Shown: piece after piece, positions 23,615 to 35,329 of the stretch | Layout: each line of letters starts with the position of its first letter | How positions within the stretch are numbered: the stretch's first letter is position 1 | DNA from: Atriophallophorus winterbourni | Lineage: Eukaryota > Platyhelminthes > Trematoda > Plagiorchiida > Microphallidae | Length of the DNA stretch: 64,000 bases | Direction of reading: 5' to 3' | Assembly (NCBI GenBank): GCA_013407085.1 | Contig: JACCGJ010005462.1 | Coordinates: 1-64,000 of the forward strand | Made by a program: the position numbers and the translations under genes | The notes under the pieces: model-generated | The model's input: the letters and a program-made list of their open reading frames with translations, nothing else | Database searches by the model: none | What the model was told of the DNA's origin: nothing

Positions 23615-24560
23615 ATTTTCAAAAATTAATTTTACAGAACCCTTGAAGTTAAATTGCGAATTACCAAATTCATTAGAGGCTAAGGTCATATCTCTCAAAA
23701 ATTAAACAAAGTATGTTAATTTTCACTCGACCCTAAATACAATTATTTGTGGGCAAATGAATAAAAAATGTATTCACCTTATTTGAGACAAAGCATATCA
23801 TGAATTGTTGACCATGGGATAACATAGAGGGAGGTGACGTCATTTAGATTATCAAGCATTTGAAAAAATAGCATAATTTAAAATTTAATAGTAAATATGC
23901 ATGTCCCTACAAAACAATATTTCATTTTCGTACTAAAAAAAGTTTGGCGATATAAGAATTGTAGAATGAAGCTAAAAGCTGCACAATACATCTAGATGTA
24001 CGTATTTTTTATATTTTAATCCAACCTACATGTTCCGATCTAGTCGCTTTGAAGAATAATTAAAATTAGTTCCAACCATAAAATAGGGTGGATAAATGTC
24101 TTTCTGAATAACATTTTTCGGCAATTTCGAGTTTCAAGTTCATGTGTATGAACGAAATCACTGGAGGATTTTAGTAATCTGAGGGCAACTTATTATTGTT
24201 CAACATATAATTTTGGAACTTCCATTTGAGAATATTTTCATTTAGTGACGAAAATATTTCTTGGATTGAAATGGTACGCAGAATGCATGCACGTACTGAA
24301 TAAATGTTCTGATCACGGTTTATGTTGCTGTTCGGCATTTGAATAGTGACAAAATGACTCCGAATCGGCAGACTGGAATAAAATTCACCGAAATATCAAA
24401 GTGGGTGGAATGTCGTATTCAGTAGCTCTTTAGTTTATCATGGCAAAAGCGGATTTGGGTTAGGCTGTAAATTCAAAAATGATCTCCTGGTGCGCTTCCG
24501 AAGTTGTATTCAACTTCGTGCTGACTGCTTTCGAACGTGGGAGAGATCGTTCTCGGTTCA
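23615..24560 (+). repeat. Dispersed repeat R, right portion (starts with second 200-bp direct repeat)
   Basis: From 23,615 the repeat restarts 200 bp back and runs on through GGATAACATAGAGGGAGGT to the block GATCACGGTTTATGTTGCTG (24,310) and GTGGGAGAGATCGTTC (24,538). It is collinear with 39,750-40,690. The last 270 bp also occur inverted at 60,590-60,835. Confidence 0.8.
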
Positions 24561-25620
24561 CGCGTACCTCAATTCAAATTGCAAATTTTATGTTGTTCTG
24601 CTTAAGGTCCACAGACCTTCTGAGAAAGGAGGAGGGTTGGGCTTAGGGCTAGCAAACCTATCCCGTAAAAGCTACATTACTTTTTGTACAACATTGGAAC
24701 CTGGAACAGTCAACACAGGATATGAACAGTGACCCAACACCATCAGTTTGTTAAGCATGTGTCACATGTCAAACATCCCGTGCATGAGACCGTAGTGAAT
24801 ACAGTGATATCCCCCAAAGCTAGTCACGAAGTGTGTTATATGCAAATGTCATCGAGAACTTCAAAGAACTCACTAGATCAAAACGTCGACTACGAACTTT
24901 GTTTGGAAGAGAGTGGCCTTGTTCGTAGCCTGTTCGATTAAATCTGCAGTGCACTGGAACACAGCGACGAGACGAAGTCAACCATAAAGCTGACTTTTTG
25001 GAACTCAAAGAGGCACTCTGAGAAATGAACGAAGGCCAACTTGATTTAAGTAAATCAAATACACATCGCAAATCATTGTTGTACTACATTCAGATGCAAA
25101 TCCAGTCAAACTCTCGGTTTATTCCGGGCGAAGATTTCCGCAACTTCCGATTTTATGTTCACGGTGAAACCAGAAAATGGATTATACAGAAAAGAAAAGC
25201 TTAGGCGATTAATCGTGATCTTGCTACTCCTACAACTTTGTTACGATTTGCTGAATACGGAAAAGAGTGACCATCTTCTTTCAGAAAGGACAAACATCAG
25301 TACGAGCAACGCGTGGAGGAAAGAATGGAATATAATCCGAAAATATTGCACGAAATTGTGAATGAAAAAAAACAAAGTAAAACCATAGATTTTCGCTCAT
25401 GTTAAAACATGGAGTGAGTCTAACAGTTCAAGTGACAGTGGATGCTCTTACAAGCTTTTACTCCAAAGTGTCCTGCCCAAATAAGTAATAATAACATCTC
25501 GGTATATAAAACTCAGTACAATTTTTTTTAAATTATTGTCAATCACCGCAGATTTTCTCAAATCTCTGATATTTGAGACCTCGTCATTGAATTATGGAAG
25601 CATGGACAGGACGTTCCAGG
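24560..25620 (+). mobile_element. CR1-like LINE fragment (endonuclease to RT linker)
   Basis: Plus frames include FWELKEAL, HGETRKWIIQKRKA and YEQRVEERMEYNPKILHEIV, the basic linker between endonuclease and reverse transcriptase (Y---R---RM--NPK-L---V). Degenerate. It is matched by an inverted copy at 30,050-31,040. Confidence 0.6.
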
Positions 25621-25682
25621 ATCCCAGTTTCAGAGCTGTACATTGTTGATAATTAAATCGTTTCTCCCAATAAGAAAAATAC

Positions 25683-26970
25683 ATTTCAATGAGATCTGAA
25701 AAACTCGCTTCTGCATCTCAAGATTCTGTATAATGTTTTCAGAGAATGTATCAGTCGCGCGCCATTAGAGCTTTTTTGTAAAAATGAGCTTATCCCCAAA
25801 AGCGCTGCGGGATTGACAACCATCGAAACGTCTTTGTATATCGGAGTGATTAATCCAATTTTTCAGTCAATAGGAACCATGCTAGAACACAATGACAAGT
25901 TAAAACATCACAAAGCGGAGATAATTGAGTATGGGCGCAATGTTTTAAAAAAACCGGTTTCAGTTCATCAGAACCTGGTGATTCGTTTGAATTTAACACG
26001 ATTAGCTTCACCATTACATTACGGGAGATAAAAGCGATGTCATGTATTGCGTTTATTTGTGATCTCGGAGCAAAAATAACATGAAATACGCGGTCGTTTG
26101 GGTCAAACGTTCTAGAGGAAAATTGAGCGATTTCGTTTACGGTATCGAAAGCAGTGAAGATAGATCTGATCCTATTAGGTAAACGGAAACACTTGATTTA
26201 ACCTGGCAATACTGTTCATGTTCTGGGAGAGAGAACTTTGGGTTCCCATCACGTTTATTTACAAGATTGATTCGATGCTTTTCTCTGTTCTCCTGGAGTT
26301 TTCTTATAACTTTGTTGCTCAGAAAACGGTAGGATTCTCAGGATTGAGATGTTGCTGGTAATATGTGAGTCTTCCATGCAAATTTCTAACTTATATCAAT
26401 TTCCGTGTTCGACTACTATTCACGAATATGAATCTATTTTTCAGTATTTTGAAACATTTTGAGTGCATATCTATTTAGTTGTAGATCTTCTTTTTATCGT
26501 TGACAAACATTGATGGACATAGGTGTGAATCGGTGCTCACTCGGTGAATTCTTGATGCCCTTTTGATAATGCAACCCTATCGATCGTTCTTATCATTTTC
26601 TGATCGTCACTTGCTTATTTCGCTTCTAACGAATTCACTACATCATCACTGCATGAAACAATCTGCTGATTTTCCCCCAGTAAATTTACATTGTAATCTT
26701 TGTCAGCGAAATATGCCCGGTAAATCACACCAACAACACAATGTCCACCTGTTGCTAATTCTTGCGAACATCACAGTGTGACTTTCAGTTTAAAATCTGT
26801 CCGTGATTTATCTGAAATTGAGGTGTCGATCATTATATATACCAACACCTCCTCTACGTCCCCTACGATAACGAGGAAAAGAAATGTGTGTTCGAACAGG
26901 TTGACCATAAAATCGTATCAAAAAGTGGCTTTGAATCAATAATCGATTAGCAATTTGGCAGCAGTTACAA
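25683..26970 (-). mobile_element. CR1-like LINE fragment: endonuclease, linker and start of RT
   Basis: On the minus strand, endonuclease remnants (GHCVVGVIYRA-type segment near 26,760-26,700) are followed by the linker (IHDIAFISRNVMVK near 26,040) and by the RT start SPGSDELKPVFLKH then LITPIYKDVSM near 25,900-25,830. This order is normal for CR1 ORF2. Long plus-strand frames here (to 26,031 and 26,081-26,182) are antisense shadows. Confidence 0.7.
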
Positions 26971-27169
26971 AAATATCAGTTAAGCTACTTTGGAGACTGT
27001 TGTCACGTGCATAATATTCGCTTACTGGGCCACATCTAATCTCCATATAAAACTACAACTCGGAACATGTTACCGAAAAATGAAGAGGCATTTAATTTCC
27101 CTATAGTAACTCGAGAGCCAACGGTTAACAATCAAACAATAGCTAGAATGTTGCTGATTTAATAACCCT

Positions 27170-27420
27170 AGTTTGCATTCAAGGCTGAGAATGGATAATA
27201 TGGTAATGTTTAGCGACAAACATCCGTACGAGCAACGCGTGGTGGAAAGAATGGAATATAATCCGAAATTAATGCACGAAATTGTGAATGAAAGAAACAA
27301 AGTAAAACCAGAGATTTTCGCTCATGTCAAAAAATGGAATGAGTCTAATAGTTCAAGAGACAGCGGATAATCTTACGAGCTTTCACTCCAAAGTGTCCTG
27401 CCCTAAACCGTAATTATAGC
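27170..27420 (+). mobile_element. CR1-like linker fragment in the palindrome spacer
   Basis: The frame YEQRVVERMEYNPKLMHEIV, then NERNKVKPEIFAH, is a better-kept version of the linker seen at 25,300. It is repeated inverted at 43,914-43,680. Confidence 0.6.
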
Positions 27421-28639
27421 ATCCCGGCATATCAAACTCAGTACAAAATTATTGAATTATTGTCAATCACCGCTGATTTTACCTACGACAGAGTAGGTAC
27501 AATTGACACCGAAAAGAAATCAATACAAAATAAACGATCGCGAAAAGCGCATCATTTCTCTGTTAAGTGTACCAGAAGCTGCCAGCAGTTAGGAAATATA
27601 ATGAAAATTCAAAACCTCATAAACCACATTGGAGATTTATTATTAATGCATACCCAAGCAGCAATGCAGCAATGACCGATACTTGTAGAACCCAAAGTCA
27701 CCTAATTACAAGAGCAAGGGTCCACGTACATTTACGATGAAAAAAATTGGCAAGCATTATGGCGGACACCGTACCTGTCAATTGGAAACATCTTAGACAA
27801 ACCTTTTGAGTGAACAAATTTATCAATAAATTGCTGAAAGCATTCGCTTTTCTGGAATTTTCCGAAACCTGTAATACTATTAATCGCGATGCGGAGAATA
27901 ATGATCCAATAAAGGAAGTCGACCGACTATAACGGAGTCGGCGAAGTAATACACCCATAAGCATAAGAGCCGCCATCTTTGCCAGATACTCAACTTAGCT
28001 GATAATATACCAACCAGCAAACACTTTTTTTCCAGATCAAACATTAAATGTCCACAAATGGATATTGTTTAAAGTTAAATTACTGGAGCTAATCGAGTTT
28101 CACGAAAAATATTCACCACTTCTGACACTCGTAACCGAATCTTGATTTAATCAATAGGAAGAATTTTCGAAACATGTTTCTCTATTATGGTCAGCACCAC
28201 AGAAAAAGATTTGATACTGAAGTACGCAAAATGATGTTCACTTGACCACAGTTATGTGTTGCTCACATCCCCATCCCATACGCACCACTACCGGTTTCTG
28301 GCTGTTTGCCGTTATCAGGTGGAGACAGTAAGATTAGGTTCAGTGAGCCTTGAAACAGTGGATAAATGGTAAACAAGGTTATTCTTGAATGCTACTGTTG
28401 CATAGGGTTTGTACAACGAACCACGATGGCGGTATACAGCCAGAAACCGGTATGGAGTGTAATTTCGGGGATGTGAGCAACACATCACTTCGGTCATACA
28501 TAAGCGCCTTGAGTGCTTCACCAAGAATCGCTATGTGATTCTGTGTTTTGAACATAGTGGTTCGTTGTACGAACATGATGTAACTGTGGCATTCAAGTAT
28601 AACTATGTTTATATATATTTGTAACTGTTGCCAAATTGC

Positions 28640-29900
28640 TAATCGATTATTGATTCAAAGCCACCTTTTTAACGATTTTATGGTCAACCTGTTCGAACAC
28701 ACATTTCTTTTCCTCGTTATCGTAGGGAACGTAGAGGAGGTATTGGCAAATATAATGATCAACACCTCAATTTCAGATAAATCACGGACAGATTTTAAAC
28801 TGAAAGTCACACTGTGATGTTCGCAAGAATTAGCAACAGGTGAACATTGTGTTGTTGGTGTGATTTACCGAGCACATTTCGCTGACGGAGAATACAATGT
28901 AAATTTACTAGGGGAAAATCAGCAGATTGTTACATGTAGTGATGACGTAGTGATTTTGTTCGAAGCGAAATAAGCAAGTGACGATCAGAAAATGATAAGA
29001 ACGATCGATAGGCTTGCATTATCAAAAGGGCATCAAGAATTAACCAACTGAGCACCGATTCACACTGATGTCCAACAATGTTTGTTAACGATAAAGGAGA
29101 AGATCTACAACTAAATAGATATGCACTCAAAATGTTTCAAAATACTGAAAAATAGATTCATATTCGTGAATATTAGTCGAACACGGAAATTGATATAAGT
29201 TAGAAATTTGCATGGAAGAATCACATATTACCAGCAACATCTCAATTTTGAGAATCCTGCCGTTTGCTGAGCAACAAAGTTATAAGAAAACTCCAGGAGA
29301 ATAGCGAAAAGCATCGAATCAATCTTGTGAATAAACGTGATGGGAATACAAAGTTCTCTCTCCCAGATCATGAACAGTATTGCCAGGTTAAACCAAATGT
29401 TTCCGTTTAATCAATAGGATCAGATCTATCTTCACTGCTTTCGATACCGTAAAGGAAATCGCTCAATTTTCCTCTAGAACGTTTTACCCAAACGACCGCG
29501 TATTTCATGTTATCTTTGCTCCGAGATGACAAATAAACGCAATACAGGACATCGCTTCTATCTCCCGTAATGTAATGGTGAAGCTAATCGTGGTAAATTC
29601 AAACAAATCACCAGGTTCTGATAAACTGAAACCGGTTTTTTTAAAACATTGCGCTCATTCTCAATTCTCTCCGCTTCGTGATGTTTCAACTTGTCATTGT
29701 GTTCTAGCATGGCTCCTATTGACTGAAAAAATGGATTAATCACTCCGATATACAAAGACGTTTCGATGGTTGTCAATTCCGCAGCGCTTTTGCGGATAAG
29801 CTCCTGATTACAAAAAAGCTCTAATGGCGCGCGTCTGATATATCCTCTGAAAACATTAGTCAAAATCTTGAAATGCAGGCGCGAGTTTTTCAGGTCTCAT
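28640..29900 (+). mobile_element. CR1-like LINE fragment: endonuclease, linker and start of RT
   Basis: This is the plus-oriented arm of the palindrome, with the same domain order as 26,970-25,683 and a RGG-containing endonuclease block near 28,735. Not coding-competent. Confidence 0.7.
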
Positions 29901-29904
29901 TTAA

Positions 29905-30005
29905 AGGCTTCCGGTTGCCTCAACCTGGACAGCCCCATTCAATAACGTGCCGTCTCGACACGGTCTGCTATCCTCATTGGGTACCTGGGGATTAGGAATC
30001 AACCG
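29905..30005 (+). repeat. Short dispersed repeat S, copy 1
   Basis: The core GCAGCCC ... CACGGTCTGCTAT ... GATTAG is shared with the copies near 40.7, 45.4, 55.5 and 60.5 kb. Possibly a SINE-like element; no clear polymerase III boxes are visible. Confidence 0.5.
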
Positions 30006-30009
30006 AAAT

Positions 30010-31040
30010 CAGATTGTTATTCTTAACATCAGAGAAATGAATTAGTAAACAAAAAAAGGACAGCTCTGAAACTGGGAACCTGGAACGTCCTGTCCATAAT
30101 TCTATGATTTGATGACGAGGTCCTAAATATCAGAGGCTTTAGAAAATCAGCGTTGATTGACAATAATTTAAAACTTTTGTACTGAGTTTGATATACCGGG
30201 ATGCTATAATTACGGCTTGGGGCAGGAAACGTTGGAGTAAAAGCTCGTAAGAGCATCCATTGTCTCTTGAACTGTTAGACTCATTCCATGTTTTAACATG
30301 AACGAAAATCTATGGTTTTACTTCGTTTCTTTCATTCAAAATTTCATGCATTTATTTCGGATTATATTCAATTCTTTCCACCATGCGTTGCTCGTACTGA
30401 TATTTGTCCTGCTGTACGAAGGTGGTCACTCTGTTCCGTATTCAGCAAATCGAAACAAAGTTGTAGGAGTAGCAAGATCACGATTATTCGCCTAAGCTAT
30501 TCTTTTCTGTATAATCCATTTTCTGGTTTCACCGTGAACATAAAATCGGAAGTTGCGGAAATCTTTGCCCGGAATAAACCGAGAGTTTGACTGGATTTGC
30601 ATCTGAATGTAGTACAACGATGATTTGCAATGCGTATTTGAGTTACTTAAATCAAGTTGGCCTTCGTTCATTTCACAGAGTGCCTATTTGAGTTCCCAAA
30701 AGTCAGCTTTATGGTTGTCTTCGTCTCGTCACTGTGTTTCAGAGCACTGCAGACTCAATCGAACAGGCAACGAACAAGGCGACTCTCTCCCTCCGGAGCC
30801 TGGTAGGCGACGTTTTAATTTAGTGCGTTCTTTGGATACTGGTCTATTGAGTATAGCTGCGGAAGTTTGAAGTCCACGATGATATTTGCATATAACACAC
30901 TTCGTGACTAGCTTTGGGGGATATTACTGTATTCATTACGGTCTCATGCACGGGATGTTTGTCATGTGACACATGCTTAACAAACTGATGGCGTTGGGTC
31001 ACTGTTCATATCTTATGTTGACTGGTCCAGGTTCCAATGT
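30010..31040 (-). mobile_element. CR1-like LINE fragment, right palindrome arm
   Basis: Inverted counterpart of 24,590-25,620. From 30,696 on it is also part of the 9.5-kb direct duplication. Just beyond, at 31,231-31,013 on the minus strand, ESVTHFAYRGSNFADI looks like the RTE segment after motif C. Confidence 0.6.
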
Positions 31041-31240
31041 TTTACAGAAAAGTATTTGACGTGGTGACGAAACCTTAAGCAGAACAACATCAAATTTGCC
31101 ATGTGAATCTGTTTAGCAATCTTGGTATATCGCGTGCATATATCCGCAAAGTTTGAACCACGATATGCAAAATGTGTTACTGATTCGAGGATGTGACACC
31201 GATGATTAGTGGCGATACAGTATTTTGACAAAGAACATCA

Positions 31241-32964
31241 GTGTTGTTCTTTTATATTTTCATTCCGAATTCAGTCTTTTTTGGGTAGAATCACTGAGCT
31301 GCACAATAAAACTTATTTTGTGTTGAGCAATCAGTATTTTTTCTTTAACTCAAACACTTTTGCTCACTTACTTGCCACAAACGAAACACAGATTGTTTCG
31401 TTTTCGTACAGTGAGCGAGGAAATCTGTGAGAAAATGATTCGCCTATTTATAATCATTGAAGAATACCACATGTACACATTTATCTGTAAATCTCCGTTC
31501 CACATCATACTAGTTTCATGGACTAAAACATTGTATTCGTGAATAATGTTACACTCACATCAAATAATTCGTTTTTATACCAATTCTTTAAAATACAAAC
31601 AGATACAGGTGTAGTTGTGGATGCACATGTTGAAGGTGGCAATTAAGATTAAATACACGTTGCTTGAAACGCTATAAAGATAATCGAAGATCTGAACCGT
31701 TCATTCATTTATTTTTGCGAGCTAAACGATATCCTGTGATAATGTCGAAAGTGAACTTCAATTTCCTGCATATTAGTCAATGTAGGTGCATTAATCATGA
31801 CTTTCGTTTTGATAGAAGCAAACTTTAGGCTTGGGCCGCTATTAGAAAAATGGTGGGTGCTCTCCGCACGTTCTCAGTGTTTCGTTCAGTACACCAAACC
31901 ACCGATCAATGACATAAACACATGTCTATTCCGTTAGGTGCAGCCCATGAAAAATATGATTCTTGTTTTACCACTGTGCATCGCGACATCACCGAACACG
32001 ACGTTGTCAATTAGGCTTATTTCGTACTAGTCAGTATGCTTGAAACCGATGAGAAATAAAGAAAGCTTATAGCTAGAAGCGGGGATACGTAACTATTGGC
32101 AACGTACGCATCGATGTGTCAAAACACATTTGGCCAAAACACAGTAGCAATCGATAAAGTTTCTATTATTTTCACTTTCTCGATCGAAATCTCTGTACCT
32201 CGAAAAAGAGAAATAATGTTTTTTATGGATATTACTTCTAAAATTTCAAATTAAAACTATCTGACTAAACTGTGGTTATTGCTCCATTGGCTTAATCTAC
32301 ATTAAAATTAGTTTTGAAGTGCTTGATATCCGGATTGAGTGTTTAGAAGTTTGCAACCTTAGGTTAATTAACTTCAAGTGGTTTACCATGTTTGTTTGTA
32401 TCATTGATGCTAAAGTTTATTTATTGCGTATAATTTTTGAACTGTTTTAATCAACACATAACGTATTTATCTAATGGATGCGAATTTCATAAAACCACGC
32501 GTCAGTCGTGTTTGCTAAGAAAGCTAGAAATTTCGAGGGATATGCTCGAAACTTGTGCTTCATTATTATCACTTATCGATTGACCTGCGTACTACGGAAC
32601 ATGTTGGTCTAGCAATGCATATTTATTAGCGATTTCAATGATCAATTCAGACATTTCATTGCATTGTTTGAAAAGGGGTTTGTGCTATTCTTCAAATTTG
32701 TTTTACCAATTTCGAGCTCATTAAACCATGTCTGAAACGTTTCAATCATTGTTCTGCTGGATCTAAAATTTGTTTGCAAACAGCTCGAAACTGTTCGTGG
32801 GCATCGTGTATGTATGAATGTATGAATGTTTGAATGCTAATTGGCTAGTGAATTCCGCCAATGATATTGAGTCATAAATATTTATTTAACCGTTCAGGCA
32901 TGTTTTTCCGTAATATCTTAATAGATTTGTCATAGAATCTAACAATTTTATTGAGTAGATCACT
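31241..32964. other. Upstream region of the lectin/PAN gene, no feature recognised
   Basis: AT-rich, with no coding or repeat signature beyond the duplication itself. It is presumed to hold the promoter, but no clear core element stands out. The same applies to 46,033-47,756 in unit 2. Confidence 0.5.
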
Positions 32965-34373
32965 ATGCGAAATTCATTTATTGTTTTTGAAATGCAAACA
33001 CTACACATATTTCTACTGTTATTCACTTCACACGCGATCGATATATGCCCAACTGGATTCACTCTGGTGAACCAAGACACGTGTATAATTAAATTAAGCG
33101 ACCGCATTTCCTATTGCGAAGGGCATGACGTTTGCTACAATCAAACTCTCGTTAAAGACAAGCAAATGTTCATGGTGGGAAAGAACGCTAATTCTCTTTT
33201 GCAATATCAACAGGATGTTCCGATTCATACAGCGTTGCACGGATTTCTTGACAATCCTGGAACATCCCCCACGGGTTGGAGGTACCATGAACCCGGCGTG
33301 GATGGGGTCATCACTGCAAACACATTGCAATGGAGACCAAACAATCCGGATGGAGACAGTAATCCCATAGTTGAAGCCAGATTTGATGGGCTTAACGACG
33401 TCAATCAAGAAAATACCCGGCGAAGTCTCTACTGTGAATTATCGAAATCACCTCCACCTAGTCGAACGAATCGTGTGCTTTTTGATAAGAACTATCCTAC
33501 GAATTTAAGATTGTCTTCAATGTTTGCATCCGGAACCATTGGTTGTTTTACTTACGAGGATGATTCAACCCTAATTCGGTGCTCTTTCAGGTGAGAAGCT
33601 TCTAATTTTTAGTTAATCGAATAGCGTTCAATTACTTAACAAACGAGAGCTTGTATGTATAACGGATATTTCTTTGTAGATTCGCGTTAGCAAATGTCTC
33701 CAGCTCCCAGTTAAAGACGAGAAATTACGGAGAAGTAAAGTAAAACTAATGATAATTCATTGAGTGGTTGGAACCAGTACTAGCTGCTGAAGTATAGACT
33801 GACATTAGAAGATATGTTCCAACTTATCTCGGCTTGTGTAATAGATAACCCTTATGCGATTGCATGAATGTCGAATCATTTAATAATCATTTCAAGCAAA
33901 ATATTAAGGTACGTTTCATTCCGCACAAACTTTCGTGTAGATTAAAGTTGAGGCTGAGCCGAGGTTGTACTTTCGATCCTTGCTGTTTTGAGGCCATTCT
34001 GATCATGCACATTACCGTCCTGTCATCCTCTGTGTTGGGAAATGATATGATGAATGAGCTATTAACTGCTCAACTTTAGCCATAGGTACAACATAGAGTA
34101 AATTATACAGCTTGATGTAAATATCGCAAACACCATTTTAATCGAATGAGTTATCGTGAATTTTAACATAAGGTTTCTCTGATACTGCTTTTTTCCATAA
34201 CGATATTGCCTTTTTCGTTTTAAATCGATAGATGTGGAGCGGATCCGACATGTCGATCCTTCTATTTCGATTCAACTTCGAAAAAATGTTACCTTGCACG
34301 GCACGTGGATTCACGCTTGCCTGATTCTGCTGGCACGAGTGGTAACTGGGTTCGATATGGAAAACGGCCTTGA
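32965..34373 (+). CDS. Secreted C-type-lectin-like / PAN-apple protein, copy 1 (two exons)
   Basis: Join 32965-33590 and 34232-34373, 255 residues. Exon 1 ends TTTCAG|GTGAGA in phase 2. Exon 2 starts after AAATCGATAG. Residues 10-24 (MQTLHIFLLLFTSHA) form a signal peptide; the start may be Met1 or Met10. Residues about 28-160 resemble a C-type lectin fold: paired N-terminal Cys (C28, C40, C51, C57), QWRPNNPDGD at 122-131, GLND at 142-145 and a final YCEL at 156-159. The WND motif is reduced to LND, so calcium or sugar binding is doubtful. Residues about 194-232 form a PAN/apple-like half domain, C194, C206, C210, C216 and C228 in RCGADPTCRSFYFD and KKCYLA. This appears only after splicing; exon 2 read in its longest frame is unrelated. 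The role is unknown; a secreted recognition or surface protein is an inference. Confidence 0.8.
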
Positions 34374-34639
34374 AAACATTTGCACCTCTAATCTCATTCA
34401 GGACTACATTATTTTAAGGCATCACGCATAAACACAACTCAATATAATTTGTGTGCTACTTTGTTTCAATGTTTATTCAACCGTTGTATTGTCCAATACA
34501 TTTATTGCAATTATATATACAATAAGCTATGTATGCATATACTACTTATAAATATGAGGTGTGTAATGAAACAGCATGCTAATGAGCTTTTTTGTTCATC
34601 ATCCTAAATACATTTGTTTACACACACGCGTTTGACAGT

Positions 34640-35150
34640 TTAAACAGGCATACCTTTCTGATGATTTTTGTTGAATCGCTTGTTCGATCTAGTCGACACT
34701 GGTTGTCAAAATTCATGACCAAATGGTTGCTCAAAACCAGCAGGTAATCCTATATCATTTTTAATGAAGTTTATTCGGTTTTCAAGATCAAATCGTGCAT
34801 TGAAGGCGTATCTGTCCCTCTGTATCTTGTATTTCTTTTCATGTGATTATGAAAGGGAATATCTTCGAAGAGCTGCTGGAAGTTGGCATCATTATAGGTC
34901 AGAGAAAGTATTTTAGACTTCAGTAGGTTTGGCAGAATAAAGTCTCTCATGATCATGATTCTGTTATGATATTTCTGAGGCAATTAAACATAGTTTGTTC
35001 AGTTGACTCATTTTAGTTTGTTCAGTTGACTCATTTTAAACATATCCCGGACTTCCGTTGGACGATAAATTAAACCGATTATTCAATCCATAGCGAGTTC
35101 TGATTCACTAAGTCAGAATACGTAAGTTCCCTCCAAGTGGGTGGGTGATC
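34640..35150 (-). mobile_element. CR1-like LINE endonuclease fragment, unit 1
   Basis: The minus frame NRIMIMRDFILPNLLK (GDFN motif with G and N changed), then TRYRGTDTPSMHDLILKTE, then SNHLVMNF (SDH motif) is the second half of a CR1 endonuclease. It lies just downstream of the lectin/PAN gene. A 24-base tandem pair (TTTGTTCAGTTGACTCATTT) sits at 34,990-35,038. Confidence 0.75.
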
Positions 35151-35243
35151 ATAATAATGTGCCATACCAACTCAACGCTATGCACGGAGCAGAGACATCG
35201 AAGCAATCTCCAAATCACAATCATGGATTTTCGGTCTAAGCGA

Positions 35244-35294
35244 AGATTCAAGATTCAAGATTTATGGTTTATATATATATGTATGTATTTATGG

Positions 35295-35329
<35 letters not shown>

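Larger units (their letters stand above)
25683..29595 (+). repeat. 3.9-kb unit, copy 1 (inverted at 41,463-45,397)
   Basis: Positions x here and y there sum to about 71,060-71,090 along the whole length, so the two units are full-length reverse complements with small indels. Confidence 0.85.
24590..31045. repeat. Large palindrome built from CR1 fragments
   Basis: The left arm, about 24,590-26,970, is the imperfect reverse complement of the right arm, about 28,640-31,045. A spacer of about 1.7 kb separates them. A short dispersed repeat (29,905-30,005) interrupts only the right arm. Confidence 0.75.

Noticed and set aside
22325..23816. A small intact LTR retrotransposon with 200-bp LTRs.
   Set aside because: The repeats are host-repeat sequence present singly elsewhere, and there is no primer-binding site, polypurine tract or further pol domains.
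26081..26182. A 33-codon frame (start MKYAVVWVKRSRG) kept at equal length in four copies (26,081; 29,508 minus; 41,547; 44,998 minus), at first taken as a conserved small gene.
   Set aside because: The opposite strand carries the CR1 linker and RT start (IHDIAFISRNVMVK, SPGSDELKPVFLKH) in the expected order, so the frame is an antisense shadow of LINE coding sequence.
34234..34431. A 65-codon plus frame downstream of the lectin exon.
   Set aside because: It overlaps exon 2 in another frame; the spliced frame gives the Cys-rich PAN pattern and a stop at 34,371.
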